Positions 26,203-35,321 are shown, counted from the first letter of the stretch. The stretch: 64,000 bases of DNA from Thiohalocapsa sp963698775 (GCA_963698775.1 CAVOSE010000038.1:1-64000), one strand, 5' to 3'. Translations and numbers: made by a program. The notes: generated by a model from the sequence alone, not told the origin.

Positions 26203-27771
26203 TCAGGCGAACGAGGCCACCAGTCCGATCGTCAGCAGCAACAACGCCACGGCCAAGAGCCGATAGTCGCGCCACATGGGCACCGTGGACTCCGGGCGCG
26301 TCATTGCCCAATGCCAGACGCTCTGCGGATCGGGTGCCGTCGTCGCCGGCCGCAGACGGGCGCTGACGACGAAGATCAGCGCGCTGACGGCAAACAATAG
26401 CCCGGCCACCAGCGTGAAGTGCAGCGTCAATAGATCACCCAGCCAGAGGGCGAACAACAGTGCGGACAGGGCGTGGCCACCCATCAGTGTCGCCAGGGCG
26501 CTGAACGGGCCGGCCCGGCGCGAAAAGGCGCCGAGCAGGAAGACCGCCGCCACCGGCGGCACCAGGTAAGACAGCGCCGTCTGCAGATAGTGGAACAGTC
26601 CCTCGAAGTTGCCGATCAACGGCGCGATGGCTGCCGCCAGCAGCATGAACAGGCCGATGGCGGCGCGGCCGATCCAGGCGACGGCGCGCGGGCTGAGTCC
26701 CGGACGCATGGGCTTGATGAAGTCCAGCGTCAGTAGGGCCGCGGCGGAGTTCAGCGTCGAGTCGATGCTCGACATCAACGCCGCCGCCAGCGCGGCCAGG
26801 ATCAGGCCGGACAGACCGGCCGGCAGGACTTCCGCGATCAGCGCTGGAAACACCTGATCGCCGTTGGCCAACGGCGGCAGGATCAGGGTCGCGATCACCC
26901 CCGGCAGCACCATGATATACAGCACCGGCAGCTTCAACAGGCCCGCCAGCAACACACCAAAGCGGGCGTCGGCGATGCTGCGGGCGCCAAGCACGCGTTG
27001 CACGATGAATTGATTGGTACACCAGAAATAGAAGCCGAGCACCGGCACACCCACCAGCGTGCCGAGCCAGGGCAGGTTCGGGTCGTCCAGGGGCAGAAAC
27101 AGCGATAACTGCTGCGGCGGCGTTGCGGCGACCACCGCGGACCAGTCGAAGTCGATCCGCGCAAAGCTGAACCAGGTCACCAGCACCGCCCCTACCAACA
27201 GGATGCTGCCCTGCAGCACGTCGGTGTAGACTACGGCCGCGAGGCCGCCGGCGGCGGTGTAGGCGGCGGCCAGCGCGGCCAAGATCAGCGCCGCGGTGAA
27301 CAGGTTCAGCTCGGGTACGAAGGCGGTCAGCACCAGCGCACCGGCGAACAGCGTGCCGGCGGTGTCGACGACGATATTGGCGAACAACGTCAGCGCCGAC
27401 ACATAGCGGCGTGCACGGCGATCGAAACGACGCTCCAGGTACTCAGGTACGGTGCCGATGCGCGCGCGCAGATAGAGCGGTACGAAGACCAGCGCCATTA
27501 ACACCAGAATCGGCGCGGCCATCCATTCATAGTTGGCTACCGCGACACCCCAGCTATAGGCGGCCCCGGCGAGCCCGATTAGAGTGGTCGAGGAGATGTT
27601 GGACGCAAACAGCGAGAGACCGATCGGGAACCAGCCGAGCCGCCGGCCAGCCAGGAACAGATCCTCGCCGCTGTGCGTGCGGCGGGCGGTGACGACGGCG
27701 ATGCCGACCACCAGCAGGCCATAGCCTGCGATAATCGTGAGATCCAGCTGGGTTAGTTTGCTGGGGTCCAT
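26203..27771 (-). CDS. Sodium:solute symporter (SSS/SGLT family)
   Basis: This 522-aa inner-membrane protein has about 14 hydrophobic segments. Family signatures include SGEDLFLAGRRLGWFPIGLS near residues 34-53, FASNISSTTLIGLAGAAYS, LYLRARIGTVPEYLERRF near 100-117 and AAYTAAGGLAAVVYTDVLQG near 170-189, which is the SGLT-type substrate and sodium region. LMSSIDSTLNSAAALLTLDF follows in the later half. It probably takes up a sugar or a related solute together with Na+; the substrate is not readable. It is monocistronic. A palindromic element begins 28 bp upstream of its start. Confidence 0.9.
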   Translation of the reverse strand: MDPSKLTQLDLTIIAGYGLLVVGIAVVTARRTHSGEDLFLAGRRLGWFPIGLSLFASNISSTTLIGLAGAAYSWGVAVANYEWMAAPILVLMALVFVPLYLRARIGTVPEYLERRFDRRARRYVSALTLFANIVVDTAGTLFAGALVLTAFVPELNLFTAALILAALAAAYTAAGGLAAVVYTDVLQGSILLVGAVLVTWFSFARIDFDWSAVVAATPPQQLSLFLPLDDPNLPWLGTLVGVPVLGFYFWCTNQFIVQRVLGARSIADARFGVLLAGLLKLPVLYIMVLPGVIATLILPPLANGDQVFPALIAEVLPAGLSGLILAALAAALMSSIDSTLNSAAALLTLDFIKPMRPGLSPRAVAWIGRAAIGLFMLLAAAIAPLIGNFEGLFHYLQTALSYLVPPVAAVFLLGAFSRRAGPFSALATLMGGHALSALLFALWLGDLLTLHFTLVAGLLFAVSALIFVVSARLRPATTAPDPQSVWHWAMTRPESTVPMWRDYRLLAVALLLLTIGLVASFA

Positions 27772-27798
27772 GGTGATGATCGGCTTTGATGGGGCGGG

Positions 27799-27930
27799 CT
27801 AAGGCGATTTCTGTCAAATCTCAACCAGCTGACTTGTCTTGACGCCCGCCTTCTGTGTCGCGCCGGCAGTCACATAGCCCGGCTATGCGACCGCCGGTGC
27901 TTCTTGAAGGCGAACCTCAATCCGGCGGCG
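27799..27930. repeat. MITE-like palindromic element, second copy (right end lost)
   Basis: This copy matches the one at 4684 from CTAAGGCGATTTCTGTCAA through GACTTGTCTTGACGCCCGCC, CACATAGC...GCTATG and TTGAAGGCGAAC.TCAATCC. Beyond that the similarity fades and the right inverted repeat is missing. It lies between the symporter start and the glutaredoxin-fusion stop. Confidence 0.65.
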
Positions 27931-27964
27931 TTCGGTGGTTCATCGAGGTCGGTCCACACGGCTC

Positions 27965-29104
27965 TCATGGCTGTTGAGCGGTTTGTTCCATGCTCGCAAG
28001 GTGGCCCTGCAATTGCTCTAGGTGCTGCTCCGCCAGCGCGATGTCCTGGGCGTAGCGTGTGTTCATGACCTTCATCTCCTCGATGAGGGTATGGTCCGCC
28101 ATTTCCGCCGCCACGAGTTGTTCCGGGTCGAGGTGGGTGCCCGTTGTTTGGCCGGGCCTAACCGCTTGGATCACGGCATCGCGATTGAGGCGTGCCTGCA
28201 GCTCCACAAGTTCCGCATCGCGTTGTTTGCGCAGATCGCTGACGCGGCCCTCGGCGCGGGCGATGGCGCGCTTCAGTTCGACGCGGTTGATGAACGCGTC
28301 GGTCTGGGCATCTGCCGCGTTTTCCGCGGCCAGGCTTTTGCCCTCGCGTTCGACGTCCTTGGGGGAGCTGTAGCCGAGGAACAGGCGCCGCTCGACACGC
28401 CCGCAGGGCTTGTCCGAGAAGGTTTTGACACCGTTCTCTACGCACTGGTAGGCATGTAGTCCGGCCTGCTCCGCGTTTGCCCCTGCGCATGCAAACGCGC
28501 CCAGACAATACAGGGCCGTCGGCCAACTGAGAACTGGATGCGTCGTGCGCGGACCGCTCGCGGCGGGTGTCATGGCCTTCCAGGTGCCATCGCTGCCGGT
28601 GCGCGACGCGCCGGGGCTGGTTTCGGCTCGGTGCCGGAACCGTTCTCGCGCCTGCTTCCCTGCATGATCCGCCGATTGGCCCGGGCTTGGCGACGGTCCT
28701 CCCGGTGCCTCCCTCGGGGTGCCGTCGTCCGAGCCGTCGCTACCAAAGCGCCGCTCCAAGTAGGCGATGATGTCGGTGGACTCGTACAACCAGCGCGTGT
28801 CGCCGCCCTCGTCGATGCGCAGGCAGGGTACTTGAACCTTGCCGCCGTCGGCGGCCAGCGCGGCACGATGTTCGGGATCGTGCTGAGCATCACGCAGCTC
28901 GATGGGGAGGTTGAGTCGGTGGATCGCGCGGCGGGTCTTGATGCAGAACGGACAGGCGAAATACTGATACAGGGCCATCGACCGGACTTCGATGTCGACG
29001 CGGCGTTGCACCTCGGGCGGGCGCGCCATCGGCGTCGGCCGTGTGGCCTGATCGACAAACGCGACCGCGCGCCCCAAACCTTCGCGGACGATCTTCAGCA
29101 GCAT
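27965..29104 (-). CDS. Glutaredoxin-like domain fused to a DUF4124-like exported protein
   Basis: The frame codes for 379 aa without a stop. Residues 1-115 form a glutaredoxin/GST N-terminal domain preceded by the usual leader (MLLKIVREGLGRAVAFVD), with active site LYQYFACPFCIKTRRAIH and later VPCLRIDEGG and YESTDIIAYLERRF. A low-complexity stretch rich in S, P, G, D and E follows. From the internal ATG at 28573 the sequence looks like a new protein: MTPAAS..., a hydrophobic signal (ALYCLGAFACAGANA), then LHAYQCVENGVKTFSDKPCG, a DUF4124-like segment, and a long charged coiled coil. Either two genes have fused by loss of a stop, or the second is translated separately from 28573. An exported domain behind a cytosolic one makes independent translation plausible. 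Confidence 0.7.
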   Translation of the reverse strand: MLLKIVREGLGRAVAFVDQATRPTPMARPPEVQRRVDIEVRSMALYQYFACPFCIKTRRAIHRLNLPIELRDAQHDPEHRAALAADGGKVQVPCLRIDEGGDTRWLYESTDIIAYLERRFGSDGSDDGTPREAPGGPSPSPGQSADHAGKQARERFRHRAETSPGASRTGSDGTWKAMTPAASGPRTTHPVLSWPTALYCLGAFACAGANAEQAGLHAYQCVENGVKTFSDKPCGRVERRLFLGYSSPKDVEREGKSLAAENAADAQTDAFINRVELKRAIARAEGRVSDLRKQRDAELVELQARLNRDAVIQAVRPGQTTGTHLDPEQLVAAEMADHTLIEEMKVMNTRYAQDIALAEQHLEQLQGHLASMEQTAQQP

Positions 29105-29187
29105 GGCGTTGTTTCCGTTGTTGAGGGCTGTGCCCAGGAGATATCGATTCCTTGGCCATCCTGGCCAAAAAATCAGACGAAACACGA

Positions 29188-29288
29188 AAACGCGGTTTCC
29201 GCGTTTCTTCATTTTAAAGCGCTTAGGCGCTTGAAAATGGCGGGGGGTCATGCCCCGCACGGGAAACGCTGTTAAAGCAGCGTTTCCC
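29188..29288. repeat. Cluster of four short hairpins
   Basis: Four palindromes stand side by side: AAACGCGG...CCGCGTTT (29188-29206), AAGCGC...GCGCTT (29217-29232), CGGGG...CCCCG (29241-29257) and GGGAAACGCTG...CAGCGTTTCCC (29261-29288). They lie just upstream of the glutaredoxin-fusion gene. The function is unknown; they could be a leader structure or a decayed repeat. Confidence 0.6.
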
Positions 29289-29609
29289 TAAACGAATGCG
29301 AATTGTCGCCGGATGGTCCCGATCGCCGGCCTCTCAACCACAAGCCACAATAGGGTCGGGCGGAAGGCTGGCTTTGCAGTGCTTTGCGGGCACTCAAATA
29401 ATCAGCGCCCGCCCCGCGGGCTGGTATACCCTGCCGTGGGTGGTCCGCGAGCGTCCATGGCGCGGCGCAACCCCGAACAATGAAGCGAGTGTTTCATGAC
29501 AAGCGACTGACAATGAGGCCAGTTGCGAACTGCGACTCTGGGCTTCCGCGCGGATTGCTGGCCGGGTGACCAATCAGTCAGGTTGTTCGCTAGACTCGAT
29601 GGGTATTTG
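29289..29609. other. Intergenic region
   Basis: No gene is supported between the hairpin cluster and the diguanylate cyclase remnant. Frames are short on both strands. Confidence 0.5.
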
Positions 29610-30049
29610 ATGATTGTACGACAAGAAAAGCTTACGCCCCGAACGCTGCGTCTGTTTTTTGTGATCTTCCTCGGCATCGGCTCCGTGATGGGTGCCCTCT
29701 CGGCGATCCTGTACCGTGTCGAGGTTCAGACCTCTATGACCTCCGCGGCGGATCGGGAGCGCTTTAGGTTGACGCTGATGAATTGGCCATCATCCTCTCT
29801 GAGGTCGGTGGCATCGGCGCCGCGCAGTCCCTTGGCGCGAAGCTGATTGCAGTTATCAGCGCTCCCATTACTTTAGAGCGCGGCACGGTGTGCGTCGGCG
29901 CCAGTATTGGCGTGGCCCTCTATCCAGACCATCGCAGCACGAGCGATCAGGTGCTCGCCTGCGCCGACGGCGCGATGTACGTGCCAAAGAGCCGGGGCAA
30001 TGGTGTCTGCCTCGCGTCGGACCTCGATGAGGTGACGGCCGTGGGCTGA
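29610..30049 (+). pseudogene. Diguanylate cyclase (GGDEF) remnant with internal deletion
   Basis: The N-terminus (MIVRQEKLTPRTLRLFFVIF, then a transmembrane helix to LSAILYRVEVQ) belongs to a membrane signalling protein. After SAADRERFRL the sequence jumps directly to the C-terminal half of a GGDEF domain in another frame: ADELAIILSEVGG, then VGASIGVALYPDH and ADGAMYVPKSRGNG. The glycines of the GGDEF motif and the sensor part are gone. The protein cannot be functional. It is one of several genes in this window shortened by internal deletion. Confidence 0.75.
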
Positions 30050-30050
30050 G

Positions 30051-30575
30051 TCATGGCCGCGCAGTGTGTTTTATCAGCACCCGCCAGGCTGCGAGCTTGG
30101 CCTCCATCGGCATGCCGGCGTGGGCCGGGCTGGTGGATGGCAGTCGGAGCCGCGGCAGCTGCCGGTGGGCCTGGTCGAGGTCGGGTAGCACCCGGCGGCG
30201 GAATTCGCGCTCTGCGGTGCCGCCGTTGAACGCGATGCAGCGAATGCTGGGATGGTCCTCGAACAGCGCTGCGAAGTCGTTGACCTGAATGCTGTCCGGG
30301 CGAATGTTCGCATCGAGGCTGCCGTGGCGTGCGCAGCGCGCGATTACGTCCCAGACCGCAATGTGATTGGCCACGAGGGCCTCGGCGCGGGTCGCGTAGT
30401 CGCTGTCCGACGGCACCGATAGCAGTTCGCACAGGATCGGCCAGAAGGCATTGCGGCTGTGGCCGTAGTATTGACCGAGCCGCAGCGATGCCTCCCCCGG
30501 CATCGAACCCAGGATCAACAGACGCGGCCGCTCGCCGAGGATTGGAGGGAAGGCGGACTTTAGCACAGCAGCCAT
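30051..30575 (-). CDS. DNA-deoxyinosine glycosylase (UDG family 6, HDG)
   Basis: The 174-aa protein has the MUG/UDG fold motifs of the hypoxanthine-DNA glycosylase group. These are LLILGSMPGEASLRLGQYYG near residues 19-38, followed by HSRNAFWPIL, the CIAFNGGTAE segment near 112-121, and LPSTSPAHAG near 145-154. It removes deaminated bases, mainly hypoxanthine, during base excision repair. Its start lies 5 bp from the stop of the upstream DMT transporter gene on the same strand, so they are cotranscribed. Confidence 0.88.
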   Translation of the reverse strand: MAAVLKSAFPPILGERPRLLILGSMPGEASLRLGQYYGHSRNAFWPILCELLSVPSDSDYATRAEALVANHIAVWDVIARCARHGSLDANIRPDSIQVNDFAALFEDHPSIRCIAFNGGTAEREFRRRVLPDLDQAHRQLPRLRLPSTSPAHAGMPMEAKLAAWRVLIKHTARP

Positions 30576-30579
30576 CGAA

Positions 30580-31494
30580 TCAGCCCATCAGGATCGTGAT
30601 GACGCCGGCGAGCATCAGTGCACCAGCTGGCAGGCGCGTCCGCAGCCCCGTTTCATGGAACAGCAGGGCGCCGTAGAGGATGCCGAACAGCAGGCTGGTG
30701 CGCTTAACCGCGATCATGTAGGCCACCTCGATCTGCTGCAGTGCCAAGAAGTGCGTGTAGACCATCAACGCGTTTACGGCCGCCACGGCGATGACCGCGC
30801 GCGGGCGTCGAAATAGCCGGGCCATGATTCGCCAAGGCGGATTGCGGTCGCCGGGCCCTCTGCCACGCTGCACCGGCAGCGCGAAGACCAACGGCATCAG
30901 TAGACCCAGGGCCAAGAAGTAGAAGGCGCCGAACTGCTGTGGCGGCATGTAGTGCAGGGCCGCCTTGCCCATGGTGGCCGTCAGTGAAAAGATCAGGGCG
31001 ACGACCAGCATCATCCGCGAGCCCGGTTCCCACAGGATCGCCCTCAGTGGCGTCAGCCAACTGCGCCAGTCGTCCCGCCGGGCGTGCGCGGCGTTCAGCA
31101 TCCAGGCGCCGATCACCACAAGCACGACCCCGAGCGCGCCCTGCACCGTGACCTGCTCGCCGAGCAGCAGATACGCGACGCCGAGCACGAAGACCGGCGT
31201 GAAGGCCAGGTATGGCACCGTCAACGACAGCGGGTGATCGCGGATCGCGGCCATGTACAGCAGCATCGCGATGATCTCCAGCGGCCACAGCAGGAGCATC
31301 CAGCCCCAAAATGCCGCCGGCAGCGACGATAGTGCCGGCAGTCCCGCCAGCATCGGCAACAGCAACACCGCGCTCAGCGAAAAGCGCACCAGCGCCAGCT
31401 CGCGGGCCGAGTAGCCCTGCAGCCAGGCCTTGGTGGCGGCGTCGGCCGAGGCGAGGCTGAAGGCGCAGATCAACGCAAGCGGAAACCAGTGCAT
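30580..31494 (-). CDS. EamA/DMT-family transporter
   Basis: The 304-aa inner-membrane protein has ten hydrophobic segments in two EamA-type repeats. Repeat 1 includes FSLASADAATKAWLQGYSA and LVRFSLSAVLLLPMLAG; the second contains VVALIFSLTATMGKAALHYM and EVAYMIAVKRTSLLFGILYG. It is a drug/metabolite transporter of unknown substrate. It is co-directional with the HDG glycosylase gene (4-bp gap) and lies 39 bp downstream of the sulfotransferase gene, so the three could share a promoter. Confidence 0.87.
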   Translation of the reverse strand: MHWFPLALICAFSLASADAATKAWLQGYSARELALVRFSLSAVLLLPMLAGLPALSSLPAAFWGWMLLLWPLEIIAMLLYMAAIRDHPLSLTVPYLAFTPVFVLGVAYLLLGEQVTVQGALGVVLVVIGAWMLNAAHARRDDWRSWLTPLRAILWEPGSRMMLVVALIFSLTATMGKAALHYMPPQQFGAFYFLALGLLMPLVFALPVQRGRGPGDRNPPWRIMARLFRRPRAVIAVAAVNALMVYTHFLALQQIEVAYMIAVKRTSLLFGILYGALLFHETGLRTRLPAGALMLAGVITILMG

Positions 31495-31533
31495 CAGCGT
31501 CGGCGCAGCCCACCGTCGCTGCCCGTCGGGGTG

Positions 31534-32211
31534 TCAGTCGTCGCGGACGACTGTGGGGTCGAAGTCATAGCCAAGCAGTTCGATGTCGCGGGCGAAATGG
31601 CGTGCGACCAGTTCGCGGCTGGCGTCGTCGTAGTAGCGGCGATAATCGTGCGCGCGGTCCGTCGCACGGCGCCGGTGGGGCAGGGTGATTGTGTTCAGAC
31701 CGATGCGTTGGCAGGCGGTCTGAAAGTCTTGCTCCAGTTGCTCGTAGCGGCCGATGAAGTCGACGACGATGTGGCCGTGCAGGTCGATCAGATAGTCCGT
31801 CTGCAACTCGATGGAGGTGTCGACATGGAACTGGTACGGGCGCTCCGGGTCCAGCTTCCAGCGCAGGAAGTCGGCGAAATCGTCGTGCCCGCCCAGGAAT
31901 TGCGGTCGCTCGCGCCGGATATGATGGAACGAACTGACTTGTAGATCCCACGGGTTGCGGACGAACGCGAACTTGAACAGCGCGTCGAAATATTCCCGCG
32001 GCAGCAACTCCTTGGCGGCGACCACCTTGGCGTGGCGCGGAAACTTGGTACCGATGCGGTGCCCGCTCAAATGACTGAAGCGGCTGCACAGAAACATGGG
32101 CCAATACCAGGGATCGGCCCAGCGCCGTGCCGCCAGGGCCGCGCGCACGCTGGTCCCTCCGGTCTTGGCGATGTGCACGAACAGAAAGCGGTATTTGGGG
32201 GAGAGCAGCAT
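31534..32211 (-). CDS. Sulfotransferase family protein
   Basis: The 225-aa protein has the PAPS-binding motifs of the Sulfotransfer_2 type. The 5'-phosphosulfate loop is FLFVHIAKTGGTSVRAAL near residues 9-26, and the 3'-phosphate region is FKFAFVRNPWDLQVSSFHH near 79-97. DFIGRYEQLEQDF near 150 is typical of carbohydrate sulfotransferases. It probably adds sulfate to a cell-surface glycan. It starts the minus-strand group sulfotransferase, EamA transporter, HDG glycosylase. A role linked to the neighbours is not apparent. Confidence 0.87.
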   Translation of the reverse strand: MLLSPKYRFLFVHIAKTGGTSVRAALAARRWADPWYWPMFLCSRFSHLSGHRIGTKFPRHAKVVAAKELLPREYFDALFKFAFVRNPWDLQVSSFHHIRRERPQFLGGHDDFADFLRWKLDPERPYQFHVDTSIELQTDYLIDLHGHIVVDFIGRYEQLEQDFQTACQRIGLNTITLPHRRRATDRAHDYRRYYDDASRELVARHFARDIELLGYDFDPTVVRDD

Positions 32212-32509
32212 GGGGCGGGATTGTAGCCCGAGTCGATCTGCGGCGCGTCACGCGACGCGTTGAATCAGCTCGACCTCCGCGCCGGTAGCGTCCGCTGCAA
32301 GCTCCAGTTCGTACTTGGCTTATCGTTCCAGCTAACGGAGCAGCCGACTCTGCAGTCAGGCCATCCTGGTCTGCTGACCTCAGGGCTGTCTGCCCTGACG
32401 ACAGACGATGCCAAGGTGATCGGCCGGAACGATGATTAAGGCCTCCTGCCGCTATACTGCCCGAGGAATCCTCATCCAACGCAATCATCGTCTCACCGGA
32501 GTTCGCACC
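32212..32509. other. Intergenic region upstream of purT
   Basis: This 298-bp space between divergent genes holds a hairpin near 32382-32400 (TCAGGGC/GCCCTGA) and a probable purT -10 box TATACT near 32452. No PurR-like operator was identified. Confidence 0.45.
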
Positions 32510-33706
32510 ATGCACATCGGCACACCCCTGTCCCCCAACGCCACCCGCGTCATGCTGCTCGGCGCCGGTGAACTTGGCAAGGAGGTCGTCATCGCGTTGC
32601 AGCGACTCGGCGTCGAGGTGATCGCGGTCGATCGCTATGCCAATGCCCCAGGGCATCAAGTGGCCCACCATGCGCACGTCATCGACATGGCCGATGCCGT
32701 TGCGCTGCGCCGACTGATCGATGCCGAGCGTCCGCAGATCATCGTTCCCGAGATCGAGGCCATCGCCACCGATGTGCTGGTGGACGTCGAGCAGGCCGGC
32801 CTGTGCGAGGTCATCCCGACCGCCCGTGCCGCGCGGCTGACCATGAACCGTGAGGGCATTCGCCGACTGGCCGCCGAGGAACTCGGCCTGCCGACGTCCG
32901 CCTATGGCTTTGCCGACGACTTCGCCGAGCTACAACGCCATGCCGAGGCGATCGGCTATCCATGCATCGTCAAGCCGGTCATGTCGTCGTCCGGCAAGGG
33001 TCAGTCGCGGCTGGAGTCCGCCGCCGACCTGCAGGCCGCCTGGGACTATGCCATCGCCGGCGGTCGCGTGAACCAGGGCCGGGTCATCGTCGAGCAGGTG
33101 GTGGAGTTCGATTTCGAGATCACGCTGCTCACCGTGCGCACCGGTGCCGACGCCGCGCACATCCAGACGCATTTCTGCGACCCCATCGGTCACCGTCAGG
33201 TGCACGGCGACTATGTCGAGAGCTGGCAGCCGCAGCCGATGAGTGCCGCGGCGCTGGAACGGGCTCAGGACATCGCCGGCCGCGTCACCGGCGCCCTTGG
33301 CGGACGCGGTCTGTTCGGCGTGGAGCTGTTCGTGCGCGGCGACCAGGTCTGGTTCAGCGAGGTGAGCCCGCGCCCGCACGACACCGGCATGGTGACCATG
33401 GCCTCCCAGCGTCAGAGCGAGTTCGACCTGCATGCACGCGCCATCCTCGGCCTGCCGGTAGACACCGGCCGCGACGCCGTGGCCGCCAGCGCCGTGATCT
33501 ATGGCGGCATGGACGCCGTCGGCATCGCCTATGACGGCTTAGCCGAGGCCCTTGCGGTGCCGGAGTCGGACCTGCGTCTGTTCGGCAAGCCGGAGGCCTT
33601 CACGCGCCGGCGCATGGGAGTAGCGCTTGCCCGCGGCGCGGATACCGATCAGGCACGCGAGCGCGCCGTGCGGGTGGCGGAGACTGTCGCGACGCTTGCG
33701 CCCTAG
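32510..33706 (+). CDS. purT: Formate-dependent phosphoribosylglycinamide formyltransferase
   Basis: This 398-aa ATP-grasp enzyme makes formyl-GAR from GAR, formate and ATP (purine step 3). The N-terminal domain shows MLLGAGELGKEVVIALQRLG near residues 12-31 and VDRYANAPGHQVAHHAHVID near 39-58. The ATP-grasp part has CIVKPVMSSSGKGQSR near 157-172 and FSEVSPRPHDTGMVTM near 283-298. Length agrees with E. coli PurT (392 aa). The ATG at 32510 was chosen by homology; the frame is open 26 codons upstream, across the probable promoter. It is monocistronic, followed by REP-like repeats. Confidence 0.95.
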   Translation: MHIGTPLSPNATRVMLLGAGELGKEVVIALQRLGVEVIAVDRYANAPGHQVAHHAHVIDMADAVALRRLIDAERPQIIVPEIEAIATDVLVDVEQAGLCEVIPTARAARLTMNREGIRRLAAEELGLPTSAYGFADDFAELQRHAEAIGYPCIVKPVMSSSGKGQSRLESAADLQAAWDYAIAGGRVNQGRVIVEQVVEFDFEITLLTVRTGADAAHIQTHFCDPIGHRQVHGDYVESWQPQPMSAAALERAQDIAGRVTGALGGRGLFGVELFVRGDQVWFSEVSPRPHDTGMVTMASQRQSEFDLHARAILGLPVDTGRDAVAASAVIYGGMDAVGIAYDGLAEALAVPESDLRLFGKPEAFTRRRMGVALARGADTDQARERAVRVAETVATLAP

Positions 33707-33708
33707 TC

Positions 33709-33767
33709 TGGGAGCGCCGGCCTGGAAGCGCCGGCCTGGGGGCACCGGTTTTCCAACCGGCGCTCGA
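33709..33767. repeat. REP-like array, GGAGCGCCGG family
   Basis: Two head-to-tail GGAGCGCCGGCCTGG/GAAGCGCCGGCCTGG units are followed by GCACCGGTTTTCCAACCGGCGCTC, which forms a strong stem. The array starts directly after the purT stop and may also act as its terminator. Confidence 0.6.
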
Positions 33768-33876
33768 GATTGCCCTGCCGCTGCTTTGCCGTGTTGGGTC
33801 GGCGCCGTCGTGCTGCAGCCAGAATCCAGAAGCTCACATCGATAATTTCACCAGATCAATGGATTACGCACCCAGC

Positions 33877-33894
33877 GTGCGACTAAAGTCGCAC
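33877..33894. repeat. REP-like hairpin (GTGCGACTAAAGTCGCAC)
   Basis: Perfect 8-bp stem, near-identical to the hairpin at 4563-4580. Confidence 0.55.
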
Positions 33895-34145
33895 GGAGGC
33901 CATTGGCTAGTCGACAAAATTCGCAAAGGTGCAACCGCCGGATTTTGGTTAGTGGGTGGCTTGGCTGATCCGCGCGGATGCTGGATCTCTTGCGTGTTCG
34001 GGCGCCATGCTAGGGACAGAGCGCTGGCAGCGGCTGGCGGAGAAGGGCGTCCCGCCCCGCTCGGGTAACGCGGATACATGAGCGTTGCCCTACAGCAGAC
34101 CGTCAATAGCGGCGCCGGCGAAGGTTGCCCGGCGCCGCCAGCGAG

Positions 34146-34325
34146 TTATTGATACTTCTCGCAGCCGGCCTTGTCTTCGACCGCATCCAAGAACATCGCG
34201 TGGTACCAGGACACCTCTTTGCCACAGATGTGGTTGAGTTTTACAGAATTGGACTGGCCTTTAAAGAAAAGCGCTACTCCAACGATCAAGATGCCGAACA
34301 GAAACAGCAGGAACAGAGATTTCAT
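34146..34325 (-). CDS. Small single-pass membrane protein, 59 aa
   Basis: The protein MKSLFLLFLFGILIVGVALF... has one N-terminal hydrophobic helix (residues 3-20), then a short polar domain with two cysteines (HICGKEV and AGCEKYQ). A GGAGAAAC ribosome site lies before the ATG at 34325. The codon use and base composition (lower GC than its surroundings) suggest a real but perhaps acquired gene. The family is not recognised. It may be anchored in the inner membrane facing the periplasm, with the two cysteines forming a disulfide. Confidence 0.6.
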   Translation of the reverse strand: MKSLFLLFLFGILIVGVALFFKGQSNSVKLNHICGKEVSWYHAMFLDAVEDKAGCEKYQ

Positions 34326-34960
34326 CAAGGTTTCTCCACAAGTAATGGCCGGTCGGCCGGTTCCGTCTCGATCAGGCAATCGTGAGCAGAGCTAGTCTTC
34401 AGGCTCCCTGCCCATGCCCGGTGCTGTACCGGGCGCTTACGAGGTGGGCGATGCCACGGTTCCTTTCGGCCCTTCCACCGACGATCAAATCGACGGGTGG
34501 CCGGGCTGGCTCCCCCTTGCCGACGAGCGGGCTATCTGGAGCGCTGTTTCCTCCCGTCGATGCCCGACACCCGCGGTTGCAGAGGCGCAACACTGGGATC
34601 CTCCGCGGAGTGGAGAAACAAGGGGCCAATGACGTGAGGTTACAGATCAATACTGAGCCATAAGATAACGCAGATCGACAGGCTTGTGAATAACCATACC
34701 GAGAACAAGGCGCAAGAAGATGAGGCGGTAACAGCGGGAAGCTGATGTCATGCCAAGCCAATGGAACAGATTCTTCATTCCGGCCAGAATGTTCTGCTTA
34801 TTTGACCATTTTCTTTGGTCTTTCCGGCTATCGCCTGGAAAGTCATAGGCCTGTCCACTTTCCCAAACTCACTTCACTCAACTTCGATAATCGGTGCAAG
34901 CCAGTCGTAAATCCGACGCATGCCCCGGCGAGCCAGTCCTGATGCGCTAACATCTGCCTG
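34326..34960. other. Intergenic or decayed region
   Basis: No frame is convincing. The base composition falls in 34640-34900, typical of old decayed sequence at the edge of the accessory zone. No insertion-sequence ends were identified. Confidence 0.45.
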
Positions 34961-35321
34961 GCGAGCCGTGTGCACGACAGCCGCACGCCAGGTTCGCAGT
35001 CCTTCGCCGGCGTGGTCGCCGAGGTGTCCGGCGAACTGAATGAGTATGTCACGCCCTCGCCGCCTGGCATCCCGACGCCGCCGGCCGTGGATCTGATCGA
35101 CGATGCGTGCCGACTGCGGCGATCCGGCCAGCGGGCTGCTGCTGGCTCCAGGTCCCAAGCAGCAATCCGGTTCGCTGGCGGATCGAGAGATCGAAACCGG
35201 GCTTGCAAACTGGGAGAGCACCGAAGTTCTGACCGGCCTCGCCGTGGGCGATCAGGTGGTGCTATCGCTGGATCGCGACGGCGTCGAGGCGGGCGCGCTC
35301 GCTGCGTGGTGTCGCGTCTAA
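34961..35321 (+). pseudogene. HlyD-family periplasmic adaptor remnant
   Basis: Two pieces in different frames belong to one adaptor. The first reads FAGVVAEVSGELNEYVTPSP, then GIPTPPAVDLIDDAC, which is the barrel-sandwich part after the coiled coil. The second reads REIETGLANWESTEVLTGL, then AVGDQVVLSLDRDGVEAGA, the usual C-terminus. About 100 residues between them and everything before the barrel are missing. The gene is dead. An intact paralogue-like adaptor of another type is at 55444. Confidence 0.75.

Larger units (their letters stand above)
33707..34145. other. Intergenic region with REP-like repeats after purT
   Basis: No gene is supported. It contains REP units of both families (33709-33767 and 33877-33894). 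The rest has no structure I can name. Confidence 0.55.

Noticed and set aside
34399..34761. 120-codon minus-strand frame
   Set aside because: Composition is irregular, no motif is seen, and it lies in a low-GC decayed stretch.
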